64,000 nt of DNA, taken from positions 868,001 through 932,000 of the forward strand of contig JAHRHY010000017.1 in NCBI GenBank assembly GCA_019671135.1. Reading direction: 5' to 3'. This DNA is from Linnemannia hyalina. Its lineage: Eukaryota; Mortierellomycota; Mortierellomycetes; Mortierellales; Mortierellaceae. Below the pieces are notes generated by a model. It worked only from the letters and a program-made list of their open reading frames with translations, did not search any database and had not been told where the DNA came from. This document shows positions 21,621 through 33,448 of the stretch, piece by piece (positions within the stretch are counted from its first letter, which is position 1; the number at the start of each line of letters is the position of its first letter). A program made the translations under genes and the position numbers.

Positions 21621-24600
21621 TTAACACTCGATAGGCTCGGTCGCCTGCTCCCAAAAGTTAATCAGACTCTTTACCGGCGGCTTGGTTTCAACCTCGCGCT
21701 TCGTAATAGTCCTCAACCGATCAATCGAAGGTCTCGAAACAAACGTCGGGCTCCTCTGCTGCAAACTATCTGTCTTTGCAACAATAAACGCCTGCGCACC
21801 CATACGCAACGTTGCCTTTCGGGCCTCGCGTTCCTCGAGGAACTTTTGACGTTGGCTGACGGAGGAGAATTGGCGCTCGGGTGAGCCGTTGGGGCGGTGG
21901 GTAGAAGCGGCGATGGCGGCTTTCATGTAGAGGGATTCGGAGGATGGGGCGAGAGTCAGGGATCCGACACTGCTGACGTTGGAGCGGGCGAAGGAGCGGG
22001 CGACGGAGGTGCGGTTTGAGTGACGGGGTGGAAGTCCAGTTGCGGCCCTGTTGGCATGAGCGGCCGACTTGGGCGAGCTCGCTGGGCATTCGGTCAAGGT
22101 GGCGTTGGACAAGACAACGGTGGTTGCAGAGGCAACAGTCTCAATCCGGTTCTTCGAGGGCGAACTCGAAACCATCGTAGCTGCAGTTGTAGGAGTAACA
22201 ATCGCACCAGGAGTAGCAGCGGCAGTGGCACGAGGAAGGTCCATAGAAGCACCTCGTGTGAGGCTTCCTTTGTGCGTAGAGCCTGCATTCTTCTCACCAA
22301 CGTTGGTGATACCCCTGGCAGAGACGGAGACGGCAGTCGTGGGAGTGGTAGGACTGGTGGCATTCGAGTCTTGACTGTAGCTGTGCGAGAGCTGAGGGGA
22401 CGAGGGGCGTTTCATGACGGTGCGCGCGAATGTGCTCAAACGCTTCAACATCCCACGTGGGTTCTGGTGTGCCTCTGTTATTGCAAGGAGGATGGGTGTG
22501 AATATTACCGGTGATGTTAGTTAGGATGAAAATAATAATATAGTAAGAGACCATGTGGAAGTGTGAAGAGGGCAAGTGAGAATACATACCGATGACGGCC
22601 TTGACGTTGAGGACGAGGCTGTTGAGCTGCGTCAGGCATGGGCCGTTGAACTGGCCGTGGGGATCGATCCTCTATAAAGCAGTTACATTCATCAAGAAGA
22701 ACGGTTAGACACAAAAGATCATGCACATGCATAGTTACAAGTAACCACAGTAGAGCAACAAGTAACGAGCGGTAGAGAAGAAATGCACATGGGACTTGAT
22801 GTTACCTGGAGCCACTCGTTGTAGATGGTCAAATGGTCAAAAGGATGACGAAGGGCGACATCCCATTCTGCTGGAGTGTGGCCCGATCGCTATCATCAAC
22901 AGAACAAGGAAAGGTAGTGTGAGCAAAAAAAAGGCTTGAAATGGATAAGGCGTGTTCATGCATGCATGCATGCATGCATACAAGGTTTCATTATGATGAG
23001 AGAGAGAGAGAGAGAGAGAGGTTGCAGTACCTTGTCGTTACGGCTTAGCTTGTAGACTGCATTCGACAGATCGCGACCGTGGTCGACAAGGACCGGCTCG
23101 AGGGTGAGGAGCTGTTGCAGAAACAAGTAAGGTGGTCAGGATAAGATCGTTAGGACATGGGTTTCACAGGAACGCGCCTCTGACCAGGGCTCAATTCGAT
23201 AAGAACAGCGATAGGATACATGTCACTTTCTTACCAGGTTGTTGAGGAGCTGGGTTGTGCCCCGAACGTCCTCCTTGGTTGCCACAACATCCTATTCTCA
23301 ACCAAATCAAAGTGTAATTGAGATCCAGGATACAAAGGGAGCAAAGAGGAATGCCGAGCGTGGGGGAAGGCAGGCAAAGGAGTAAAGGCATTAAAAAGGA
23401 CGAAACGCGTTAGTCAACAGTACCCAACAAAACGCCAAGTATCACAATGAGCTCGCACTAGATGACCCCAACCACTCTCTCGCTCTCAACGTCCACTGCT
23501 TCATGTGAAAAAAAATCGCAACGTCCGAGATGGCTCCCCGAAAAGTTTACGGAAAAGCAAGGGGGGAGAAAGAGAAGGGCAGGAAAGTATAAATTGAGAG
23601 CTGGAAACCGTGTTCATAAGACGGAACGATAGGAAAGAAAGGGCAATACGAACAAAAGAGAAAGGAAGGGAAAGTGTCCTCTCACACTCACTCTCTCGGT
23701 CTCTCTGTTTGTCCTGTCCTGTCTCATCTCGTCTTCGAAAGAAAAGAAAAAAAATCAAGGGGTGCATCATTGGAGTAATATTACGACGGGACGAGAGACA
23801 GAGAACCCATGGCTAAACCAGTCCAATTCCTTTCTCTAGCTCTCTCAAGGACAAAAGAACACCCAGTACGTGATCAAAAGGAGACAGAGAAAAGAACGAG
23901 AGAAAGAGAGAGAGCAAACGCTACGTCCAACATATGCATGCCGTCGGTATGAGGTGCAATAAAGCAGGTGAATCGTTGTTGGGCGTAGCAGGGAGTTGGG
24001 ATGCACAAGTGACAGAAATTGCGACAAACAAGAGATGGCGGGAGAAAAGGGAGGGAGCGAGAGAAAGAGAGAGAGGCCAATGCGGGTCCAAAAGATAGCA
24101 GGGTAGGGGGTTGCGAAGAAGGAGAGGAGGATAATAGGGAGTGAGAGAGAGGCGCGAAGGATGGGCGAGCCAAGGCAGATGGAATGAAAAAGGGGGAGAG
24201 AAAGGGAGAGAGGGTAAAACATATAACACTTACGTCGTGGAACTTGATATGGATTTGCATCATGGTTGTCCATCGTTCCACAAGGGCACGGATGACATTG
24301 CTGGTCTTGCGGCCTGAGGCAAACGATTGGTTCGATGCCAAGTTGAGAGCATTACCGACACGCTAATGGCACAGTCGGTGGCATGTGCGATGGAAAGAGA
24401 GAGAGTATTGCGTTGGGAGAAGGGGGTGAAATCGTCAACATAGAGAAAACATACCAAAGTAGGTGTGAGAGCACCTCCAGCGCGTGTGTATGTGTCGTAC
24501 AAGAAAAACATCGCGACCGACAGACAGTTGGCAGTTGGTCTTTCCTGTTGTCATACCTTTAATGTAGACAGGTAGTGGGCCTCTGAAATGATCAACTCTG

Positions 24601-24709
24601 AGAGAGTTGTGCATGGGTGTCCCCGAGAGTCATATGTAGAGGAAGAGATGGAAGTGGTGCTGGAAAATCCAGAGAACACGGTTTCGACGGGTGATGTTGC
24701 GGTGGACAT
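21621..24709 (-). CDS. Dbl-homology (RhoGEF) domain protein
   Basis: Eight exons, in transcript order 24709-24557, 24544-24455, 24362-24234, 23291-23235, 23111-23031, 22889-22806, 22671-22590 and 22474-21621. All lengths fit phase, giving 509 residues. After a Ser/Thr-rich start, LSELIISEAHYLSTLK is the canonical first helix of a DH domain. The domain runs through WTTMMQIHIKFHD and LEPVLVDHGRDLSNAVYK and reaches the conserved last helices near HPFDHLTIYNEWLQ. DH domains load GTP onto Rho-family GTPases to drive polarity and cell-wall growth. No PH domain is apparent. The C-terminal ~270 residues are Ser/Thr/Pro-rich with one coiled-coil-like stretch (RQKFLEEREARKATLRM). The family is divergent, so the target GTPase is unknown. 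Intron 3 is 942 bases, purine-rich on the plus strand. Confidence 0.75.
22957..23021. repeat. CATG and GA microsatellites in an intron
   Basis: A (CATG)n tract of nearly six units starts at 22957, and a (GA)n tract of about 12 units covers 22998-23021. Both lie in the RhoGEF intron between exons five and six. The GA tract ends 9 bases before the splice donor of the upstream exon. Confidence 0.9.
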
Positions 24710-27700
24710 AGTTGTGTGTGATGGTGTTGTTTCTTACCCAAAAAGTTGTATGTGTAAGAGAGAAGGAGAGAGAAGAAGAGGCGGGGTTCTTCGGAGTGAG
24801 TTTCTTTCTGAGCTGTGCTGTGGTTCACGGTGGGTTGGTTGGTATTAGTATCGAGAAAGATGCCAATGGTGTTATGGTGGTGGTAGAGGAGGTGGTAGTT
24901 TTTGGTGTGTTTGGCGAGAGAACAATAAAGTCAAGGGATGAAGAGAATAAAGAAAGAAAAGAAAGGATGTGTTGGCGATCGTCCGTTACGAAATAAAAAA
25001 AGAGATCCTGCTGGCTGCTGGTGATATTTCGAGGAGAGCTGTGTCGACGAGGATGGCTATGGTGAATAAAGAAACAGGGATGGGGCCGTTGTGTTTACGA
25101 AGTGATTCAAGGAGAAGTGTTCGAGAAGAGTAGAAAAGACAGCAGTGCAGGTGTAGAGGATGGAGGAAGGGCTTCAAAAAAAGAACTCACGGGAGGTATT
25201 AGGTAGAGGGATGTAGGAGTACTTAAGAAAAGGATGCAGGAATACACTACAGAAAGGGGGGGAAGGGGTGATTATAAGAAGTACAGAAGGGATTACGAAT
25301 GAAGAAAGAATAGAAGGAAAGAAGAAATGAGAGAAGAAAATAAGATGAAGAAAAGAGAGAAGAGAAAAGAGAAAAGAAAGAGTTTTCTCGAGATTTTAAA
25401 GGACAAAAAAAGAAGCAGAGAAAGAAAGGGCAGTAATGTTATGGGCGTGTATGAATGTCTCCGTCTGAATGAATGAACCGAATGAATGTAGGGCGAATGT
25501 ATAGATGTGTGCAAAGGCGAATCCTGACGCGTGGAAAAAAAAAGAGGGCGCGAATCGAAGGCAATTCAATAACACTAATAAATAAGAAGCTTATTCTATA
25601 ACAAACAAGGCATCTCTTTATTATTATTGGGGTAGATCGATGTTGCAAAGAGGGGATCAATGTCAAAAGGGATATGAAGGAAGGATGGAAAGGGAGCAGA
25701 AGCCACTCTGTCAGTGCTTCATTGGAATGAATGGATGGATGGGGTCCTTGGCAGAGGGTCAAAACGCACGCGCTATTCCGGTCAGGAAGGAGAAAATAAG
25801 GGGACTCGCTAACTCATTCAAATGGCCGGCTTGGCTGGATGGCATGGCATGGTCGGTGGGGTATGTGGCTCCTCATCAATGGTATAGCACTAAAAAGAAG
25901 AAAAGGAAAGAAGTATAGCTTAACACAAGGCAAGGCGAGGGGTTGAGGTCGTGGCGCACTAATTCATCCACTCAAACACAGACAAGGCCACAGACACATG
26001 GACAACAACTGCAATCGCAGCCATTCGAACCATTCATCGCAGCAATTGACACCTTATTGAGAAGTGAATTGATTTTCGAAAGGATAGAAAACATAAAAAA
26101 CGAAGGACAAAGTCAACCAGAGACATGGCGAGAAAGGATGGATGAGTGGAAAGAACAAAGGTATCCTTGTTTTCGTTAAGGAGGCGGGAAAGGCGAAAAA
26201 AATTGAAGGGGGTACAAAGTCAAGGAGGCATGGATGGACATGGGACACACTCAGATGGACAGACATGGACAGAGAGAGAGAAGACAAGGGCAGACACCGA
26301 TCATTGAAAGGAAAGTGCGGCACTGAGTCAATGTGTCCTTCAGATTTCACTCATGAAGAAGGAGAAAGAGAGAAAGAAAGGACCATGTCTGCTTATGCAC
26401 TACTTGTCACCACATCTTGCAATCCACATCATCCTCATTTTCAGTAGTGAGAGCGAGTAGAAGTGGACAATGGTGATTATGATGATGGTGACCATGGGGC
26501 ATCGGTATGTTGAAAGAAGACTAGAAAGTCAAAGTAAACCATTCTCATACTGGAGTAGAAGATCATCTTGGATTCTACGCCAATCCCACTACTTCATCCA
26601 CCATCGTCGTAACGCTCGTAAGCAAGCGCACCCCCGAAAACAACATGAGAAAAAAAACCATGAACATACACCTCCTTTGGAGCACTGCGTGTGAACAGGT
26701 TGAACATTGCCACTGACTGAGTGGGAGCCAACCATTATCATCCTTTTGTTTATTTTATTATCCGCTACTGTGATCAAGTCCTCCTTGCTCGTCCTCTTTG
26801 ACGGGAATGAACAAAAAGAAGAAGGGCTTGATATCGCCCTCTCTCTCTTTCTTCGCTTTTGCCTTTCACTCACCTTGAAAAAGGAAGAAAGGCAAGCGAG
26901 CAGCGGTAAGCGATCCCTCTTTGGGGTTAAATTAGACCAATAACCCCCGTTTACGCCTTTAACATGTTCCTTTTGTTCCCTTTCATTTTTTTTCTGTCAA
27001 TTGATCACAAGGTCTAAACGGGGGGCAAGGCAGCGATAAAAAGACGGAAAGAGAGAGGAAGAGAGAGGGAAGGAATGAGAAGGAGAGAAAGAGAATGGAA
27101 GAGAGAGGGAGGGAATGAGAAGTAGAGAAAGAGAAAGACAGAGAGACCACAACAGCGCGCCCATAGTACGTGAGGACTTGATCCATATCGTGCGAGAAAT
27201 AGCACATTTTTGAGTGAATTTCCGCGCAAGCGCACTGCGTGTCTTCTTTCCTCTCCCCATCCTTCAGTGGTCAATGTTAAGGAAGAAAAACAAAAGTCAA
27301 AGGGCAAGGCTAGGTCATTGCTAACAAAGGCGAATCGGGGATATCTATCTTTCTCTATTCTTTGAACATAGCAACCTGGCATTATTAATATTTTTCGCTC
27401 TTCCCATGCTAGACACAGCAGCAGGCACAAGAAGCCCATGTTATCCAAGTGTAGAGCGGCAGAAGAGAGGGAGAAATGAGCGTGGAGCAAGGAGCAAAGG
27501 AGGAGAATGAAGGGGGATCGAAATGAGAATGGAAGAAGAGGAGATTGCCAAGACACGACGCGCCCTTTGTAACAAACACCAGAAGCACCACCAGACATAC
27601 AACCGTGCAAACAAAATGGTCAATATTGCAATGAATGAGCCCGCACCGCGGAGACAGATGGCAACAACGACAATAACAATAATATGCATGTACTCCACGG

Positions 27701-28145
27701 TTCTTGTGGAACGTGGAAACGAGTAAACTAAAGGGGTAAAAGTTTATTAGTAAACGAAATGACCTCGTTAAGGAAGCCTGCCAAGAGTTGGACTCGAAGA
27801 AGGGAGAGAGGGGACTGTTGTTGTTTATGAGATGGAAGAGGTGAGAGCAGCCATGTAGGGACCACCATGGGATATGTATGTGTGTTTAGCCAAGGAATAC
27901 AACAGTACACATGTGCACAGGCCATGACGTGGGGCCCACATTCCTTCCTCCCTTACTTTTAGTCTTCCTCAATTGGCATCTGTCAGCAAGAACGTCGAAG
28001 TGAGCCCTTGGCCAAGGTATTTTGTCCAGCTGCAATAGAAGATTAGAAGGAAGCTTCGTTGGCATGTGCAATGAATATCCCTTATTTGTTCGATTGCTTT
28101 GTTTTGCAAAGAGTTGAGTGCACAGTGCTACAATGCAACAGGAGA
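24710..28145. other. Long purine-rich intergenic region
   Basis: About 3.4 kb with strongly purine-rich plus strand (blocks of GAGA/AAGAA near 24900-25400, 26230-26400 and 27040-27150). Open frames here are Lys/Glu/Arg-rich on plus or Ser/Leu/Phe-rich on minus, as expected from composition. None shows a domain or a supported intron. The left part is the RhoGEF promoter. I see no tRNA-like B box. Confidence 0.4.
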
Positions 28146-28571
28146 TTAGAAGTTGGCCCCAAGGGGCAAGATCTCACTCTTTTTGTCGACGGCCATGGAT
28201 AATAACTGATCGCCGTCCTGGATGTTATCTTGTATTGAAGCCCAGCAGTGGTCATCAATTTTGAGTGGATTGTGACCTTCTTGATCAGTGTGCTAAATTA
28301 AGGTTTGTCCTTTGTCATCTCAAAAGGTCATCCTGAATCAAACATCTCGCTCATCTCATGAGGACGACGAAGAGATCACAAACAATAACCATAGACGCCA
28401 TGGCTACCCTCCTTCTCACGCACATGCCCTACTAATTCCAATGAATGCGGTCATGATGCATCAGATAACTCTTGATCGGCGGCCTTGGCACAATTGAGGG
28501 TTATTTACTCGTACCATGTCTGTGTTTGTGCGCTGGACTGCTGGGCTGGGCGAACTATCAGCTGTCAACAT
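28146..28571 (-). CDS. Small hypothetical protein (67 aa), two exons
   Basis: Exon 1 is 28571-28515 (19 codons) and exon 2 is 28292-28146 (48 codons plus stop), joined in phase 0 across a 222-base intron with GTACGAG donor and TTAATTTAG acceptor. The second exon reads as clear protein, with acidic/polar residues around DDHCWASIQDNIQDGDQLL and ending EILPLGANF. I do not recognise a family. It is divergently arranged with the PAQR gene, 238 bases apart, which fits a shared promoter. Additional 5' exons cannot be excluded. Confidence 0.4.
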
Positions 28572-28809
28572 GGATCTCCGCAATACCCCCCAACACCAGC
28601 AAGAGAAGCAATAAAAACCAATCCTTTGCCCCCCTTTTCTCTTTCTTTTTTCCCCTTCCTTCACAACCAACCACAGCTACCACCGCCAAACACCACCTGC
28701 AATCTCCACAGGCCAAACAAACAACCATCCAAGCAAACAAATCGACAAACACCCACCACAACCACCACCCCCACTCCCAGATCTAGTTCGAATATATATA
28801 TACCGCACA
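28572..28809. promoter_or_regulatory. Divergent promoter region (small gene / PAQR)
   Basis: 238 bases separate the two predicted start codons. The PAQR side has an ATATATATATA run at 28792-28802, only about 8 bases before its ATG, and an ACCACC-rich tract before it. No transcription start can be fixed. Confidence 0.4.
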
Positions 28810-30185
28810 ATGTCAACGATAAGAGCAAGATCCTCGGCAAAGTCGGAATCAAGCACCTCCTCATCCATGACAACCACCGTCCACTCGATCCGGCCTGTCA
28901 CAGATACGCACCGCAACCATGACGAACAAGAAGACGAAGCAGACGAGACAACACCCGTCATTGGATCAGGAGGACAGGGCCCGATCTGCCATTGGGATGA
29001 GCTCCCTGCCTGGATGCAGGACAACCCTGCGATCTTTACAGGTTACCGTCGTCCTACATTCAGCTACAAGAAGTGTGCCGCCTCTCTGGGGTTCCTTCAT
29101 AACGAGAGTGGTAAGTTGCTGCGAAAAACGAATCAAGGATCGGAAGCAACCACACATCGATCGTGCATGTTACTTTGATCCGTATTTCTACTCTTGACAG
29201 TAAGACTAACCATCCCACTCGTTTTCCCACAATAGTGAATGTATGGTCGCACTTGATCGGAGCGATCGCATGTATCGTTGTCGCACCCTTGGTCTACTTC
29301 AAGGTCTTCCACACCCTCGAGACGGTTCACTGGACGGACATAATGCACTTTTACATCTTCATGGCAGGAGCGATCTTGTGTCTGTCCATGTCGACACTCT
29401 TCCACTTGTTCTCTTGCCACTCTGAGCCCGTCTCTCACCATTGGAACCGATGCGACTATGTCGGCATTGTCTTTTTGATCACCGGCTCCTTCTACCCCGC
29501 GGTCTTCTATGGTAACATTCTTCTTCCTTTCTTAATGCACATCTTGTATCCACCGATGAAAGACGTATTCCTAACGCTCGATCTGTCACATCCATAAAAC
29601 TTAATAGGGTTCTACTGCTTCAGGACATTCCAGATCATGTACATTACCTTGATCTCAATCTTTGGTGGCGCCACAATCATCGCCGTCACCAAGCCTATCT
29701 TCCGCACTCCGCAGTACCGTTGGATCCGCTCCTGCCTCTTCCTCGCCATGGGTCTCTCTGCCGTCTTCCCCATCATCCACAGCGTCTTCCTCTACGGGGT
29801 ACGTTTGCCATCTTTTTTTTCACACACTTCGTACTTTTACGGATCCACTCAGATACCCCATTCAGTAACACGTGTTAATCAATCATCTCTTTTTCTTTGT
29901 GCAAAATAGATCCCACTGGCAAGGAAGGCAATCGCAATGGATTACATGGTCCTCATGGGATTCTTCTACGTCTTCGGCGCAATCCTCTATGGCACTCGTA
30001 CCCCTGAACGTTACTTCCCTGGAAAGTTTGATCATTTCGGATCCTCCCACCAGATCTTCCATATCTGTGTTCTGTTTGGAGTGTTGACCCATTTCTTGGG
30101 TGTTATGAAGGCGATGGAGTTTTGGCACGATTCGAACCACACCTGTTCTATCCCCATCCAGGAGATGAGGGCCGCTTATGTGTAA
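28810..30185 (+). CDS. PAQR family seven-transmembrane protein (adiponectin receptor / Izh-like)
   Basis: Four exons: 28810-29110, 29236-29511, 29608-29798 and 29910-30185, all in phase, giving 347 residues. The cytosolic N-terminus is Ser/Thr/acid-rich. The PAQR signatures are all present: FLHNESGVNVWSHLIGA before the first span, STLFHLFSCHS with the conserved His after the second, an Asp-containing DYVGIVFLITGSFYP, and GSSHQIFHICVL with paired His in the last span. The three His residues are the zinc site of the family. Members in yeast (Izh1-4) influence zinc and sterol/sphingolipid homeostasis; animal ones have ceramidase activity. Location is expected to be ER or plasma membrane. Length and motif order are normal and nothing appears broken. 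Confidence 0.92.
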
Positions 30186-30444
30186 ATATAGAGGCATGAT
30201 ATCAACATTCGGACTATCACAACCTCTCCCCCCCTCCTCGTTTTTGCCCTTTTGCAGTTTTCCTCAATTGTTTCCTATATCTCATATCATGATATCCACG
30301 ACCCTTGTTTTAACCATACAAGATAGACACATTATGGCTTTTTGCACTCTCCTCTGCCTCATGTAACATTAATTAATGAACAAAAAGTAACAACCATAAA
30401 AAAAACAAAAACATTTACTCAAAGTACCTTGAACAACACCTTGA

Positions 30445-31833
30445 CTACGCTACAGTGGACACAGCGACAGTCCATTCATCAGCTTCCTTCTTCAACTCTG
30501 CCTTCTTCTTAATCGCCATACCCGTTGCCGCCTTCTTCTTACCATTACCACCCTCCTCGCCGCCCTTTTGAGCAATCGCCTCATCCATAAATGCAACCGT
30601 CCATTCAGAAATCGTCTCTGCCAGCGCCTCCTTCTTGGCCTGACCCGGTTTCGAGGACCCAAAACCCAACCCATGATCTGCGTCAGTCACCTGGACGACC
30701 TCCCTGGGCGTCGACTTCATCTCCTTGAAGACCTTCGCAAAGATACTGGGTTGACACATATTGTCCTTGAGTCCAGAGACAAAGAGCGTTGCAGTGGTGG
30801 ATGGGATATCGAGTAGAATCTGGTCACGGAGAGCCTTAGTATTGTCGGCGGTGTGGAGTGGGTAGGAGAAGAGGACTAGGCCGGGGATGAAATCTGTGGG
30901 GAAGTCGCTATCGTTTGAAGTAGTTGTTGATGAAGCTGCCTTCTTGGCGGGTGCTGCTGCTGCTGCTTTCTTTCCCTTTGTTGCTGGTGCCTTTTTGGCA
31001 GATACTGGTTCAGATTCTGTAGCCCCTCCTGCCAACAACTGGGCGGCAACTGTTCCTGCGACTATTTGTTTCTCAAGCAAAAAAAAAGAAAAGCGATAAG
31101 CGAGACGGATTAAATTTTTGGTGGCAACCCTGTCCAAACTCAATTGACTGAAATGCAGAAAAGTGAGCAAGCGTGGGAAGAGGAGAGAAAAAGATGAAGT
31201 GAACGAACCTCGGGTGCCCATGCTGTGTCCGCCAAGGAAACACCCCTTCTGAGGATGAATACCCTTTGTGGGATGGAATAAGTGCTCCATCACTCTCGTA
31301 CACACCGTCACTCGGAACCCTATCCGTGCATCGCAGTACATCGACGTTAAAAGAAAACGTTAGTTCTTCCCCTCTTTTTTTAATTCTACTCTCGGGTTCC
31401 CTTTTTCGAGAAAGGACGTTCATGCGCAACGAACTAGAAGGCGAGTGTTTATTATTACCAAGGTTGGGCACTTTGGCGCGGTATCGCGCGCAGAAATGAC
31501 CTTGTCTTGCGACCTCGTTCGCGACAGCCGTCAACAGGGCTGTCTTCTCGTCGCCGCCTAATCCAACGTCAGCGCCGAAAGGAATACGCAGCATAAAGGG
31601 TTAGAGGCGTTCATCCGGACGACCAAAAAAAAGTGTGTGAAAAAGTAACGCTATTGGGATTGGCTGTTGTGAGTGTGTGAAAGGGAGTGAGAGGATGGAG
31701 TACCTGCGCCGGGTCCAAGGAGAAGCGCAAAGCCCGAATGCTTGACGCCTTCGGGAGGGAAGGTGAGGAGGACGGGGATGGCGGCCTTTCCGGGCGATGG
31801 GACAGAGATTTCCTTTTCTGTTGGTTCCGCCAT
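30445..31833 (-). CDS. Alpha/beta hydrolase, KANL3/TEX30 family
   Basis: Four exons, in transcript order 31833-31704, 31557-31459, 31319-31209 and 31061-30445, giving 318 residues. The fold is recognised from GFALLLGPGAG near the start (strand plus oxyanion-type turn), the nucleophile elbow GGHSMGTR, a later Asp in LFVSGLKDNMC, and His in DADHGLGF, a complete Ser-Asp-His triad order. This matches the dienelactone-hydrolase-like family that includes TEX30 and the NSL-complex subunit KANL3. Two features are unusual: a Lys/Ala/Pro-rich insertion (AKKAPATKGKKAAAAAPAKK) directly after the nucleophile region, and a Lys-rich C-terminal extension. These basic segments could bind nucleic acid or chromatin, which is inference. 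It shares a 187-base divergent promoter with the aminotransferase-like gene. Confidence 0.8.
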
Positions 31834-32020
31834 GCTGTCTTTTGTGTTTTGTGATGAGGGGACGGAGGAGTGAGAGGGTTGTCGTGGGGAAATGAGAAAA
31901 AAAGAATAAAAGGCTGCGACAACCCCTGCTTTTTTGTGTCCTTCAAAACCTTCTCACAACCAACAGTCGGGTACTTTTTTTTTCCTTCTCCTCATTGCAT
32001 TTAGCCACACGACCGAAATC
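31834..32020. promoter_or_regulatory. Divergent promoter (hydrolase / aminotransferase-like)
   Basis: 187 bases separate the two start codons. The plus-strand side has a poly-T/CT tract (31975-31995) before the right gene. No TATA box is clear. Confidence 0.5.
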
Positions 32021-33287
32021 ATGCTGCCACGGAATGCAATCGCATTCTGTAAAACCCTAGGCGCAACCCGCGCAAAGATCATCACTGCTGCGACACACAA
32101 GACCTCCGCCGCAATACTACTCGACTACCCGCCGGGCGCCTACACGGGCATGCGGACCTTCGATAAGCTGGGCATCATGGATTTCACGGGCCACACAACG
32201 CGCCTCGCCAACTCGCTGCAACAGATCCGGTTCCCTGGACAAGACACGAGCACTTCAGTCGTCGATAGTGATGTTGAAGCGGCGGCAGCCACACTGGGGT
32301 TGGCGCCATTAAGGAGACCGGATGTGATGAAGGAAGAGACGACGAACCTGGTCAAGGCAGGACTCAAGTTCTATTACAAGAACCGCGCGGATGATGCGCT
32401 TGGACCCGCTGATGAGACCAAAGTCACCGTTCTCTGTACCTGGGATCCTAAGGTATGATTCTTCGTCAATGCGAAGGCAGACGTGAAAAGGTGACATGAC
32501 TGACCGTGCGTCTCTCTCCAACCGATAGAACCAGGAACCGACACTGATTGCCCATTTCGAGCCACTCAAGACACCAACGACACGCATGTGCAAGGTTGAA
32601 GTCCGCGGATCCCCCCGTCGCCACGCTACCGCCAAAGACTCCCAATGGGTTGTAAGTACTTCGATCACATCCGCACATTGGCTACGACAATGCTCCAAGA
32701 AACGCCATGTTAATTGAAAGTCCAATATTTTAAACTAAGGAAGCGAGATCGCAGTAGCCTTAGGGCATCAATGGACAAGGACTCGGATGAAGCCCTCCTC
32801 TTTGAAAACTCGACCCAGGACATCTATGAGGGCCTGTCGTCCAACTTTTTCGCGTTCGACCGCGAGCGTCGAACAATTCTTACTGCACCTCTGGATAGTG
32901 TCCTCCAAGGCACGATCCTGAAAGTCGTCATGAACGTCTGTAACGTGGAAAACATCGCGTTCGAGTTCAAGTTCCCGAACCTCAAGCAAATCCATGAATG
33001 GGAGGGCGCCTTCGTTTCCAGTAAGTTTTTGGTGTCGTTAATCATACTGCTGCTGATCGGGTGGCGTATGTCAATTTGATCCGCAAGCATGATGTTGACG
33101 AAAATTGCCCAATATCGTCTCGTTCATAGGTACATCCAGACTGGTCCTGCCAATCGAAAAGTTGGTGATGCCAGACGGGAATGTGAAGGAATTCGAGCCC
33201 AGTCCGACCATTGAGTTGATCCGTAGGGAGGTCCTAAAAGAGTGTCGCAAGCGGGTCGAGCCCCTCTTGACCAAAGAAGATATTTGA
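32021..33287 (+). CDS. Class-IV aminotransferase-like (PLP fold) protein
   Basis: Four exons: 32021-32452, 32529-32651, 32744-33020 and 33130-33287, giving 329 residues. Key landmarks are GAYTGMRTF near residue 47, RLANSLQQIRFP, the conserved block ATAKDSQWVRDR (containing the candidate PLP lysine), DIYEGLSSNFFAF (the class-IV Glu and SNxF substrate loop) and a C-terminal EGAFVSSTSRLVLPI. The closest remembered relatives are plant and fungal D-amino-acid/branched-chain aminotransferase-like proteins of unsettled substrate. The third exon acceptor (CTAAGGAAG) was chosen because it restores WVRDR; other nearby AGs give stops. The N-terminus (MLPRNAIAFCKTLGATRAK) could be a mitochondrial targeting peptide. 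Confidence 0.8.
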
Positions 33288-33310
33288 TCCTGATCCTGAT
33301 CCTGATCCTG
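33285..33310. repeat. TGATCC hexamer repeat on the stop codon
   Basis: Four tandem TGATCC units plus TG, the first of which supplies the TGA stop of the aminotransferase-like gene. Contraction or expansion would not change the stop. Confidence 0.9.
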
Positions 33311-33448
33311 TTATATCGTCGCCCATGCACCATGCTCGCATAATCGTCATTGTAATATCTGCTATTTTATTTTGAGATGCGCTTCAATCGTAGTTCTATA
33401 GACAGGAGAAAAGAGACGAGTTAGACCAACGAATAACACCTTACATTA

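Noticed and set aside
25943..26179. Lys/Glu-rich plus-strand frame that looks superficially helical
   Set aside because: It lies in a purine-rich tract where such composition is expected; no start context, intron partner or family match.
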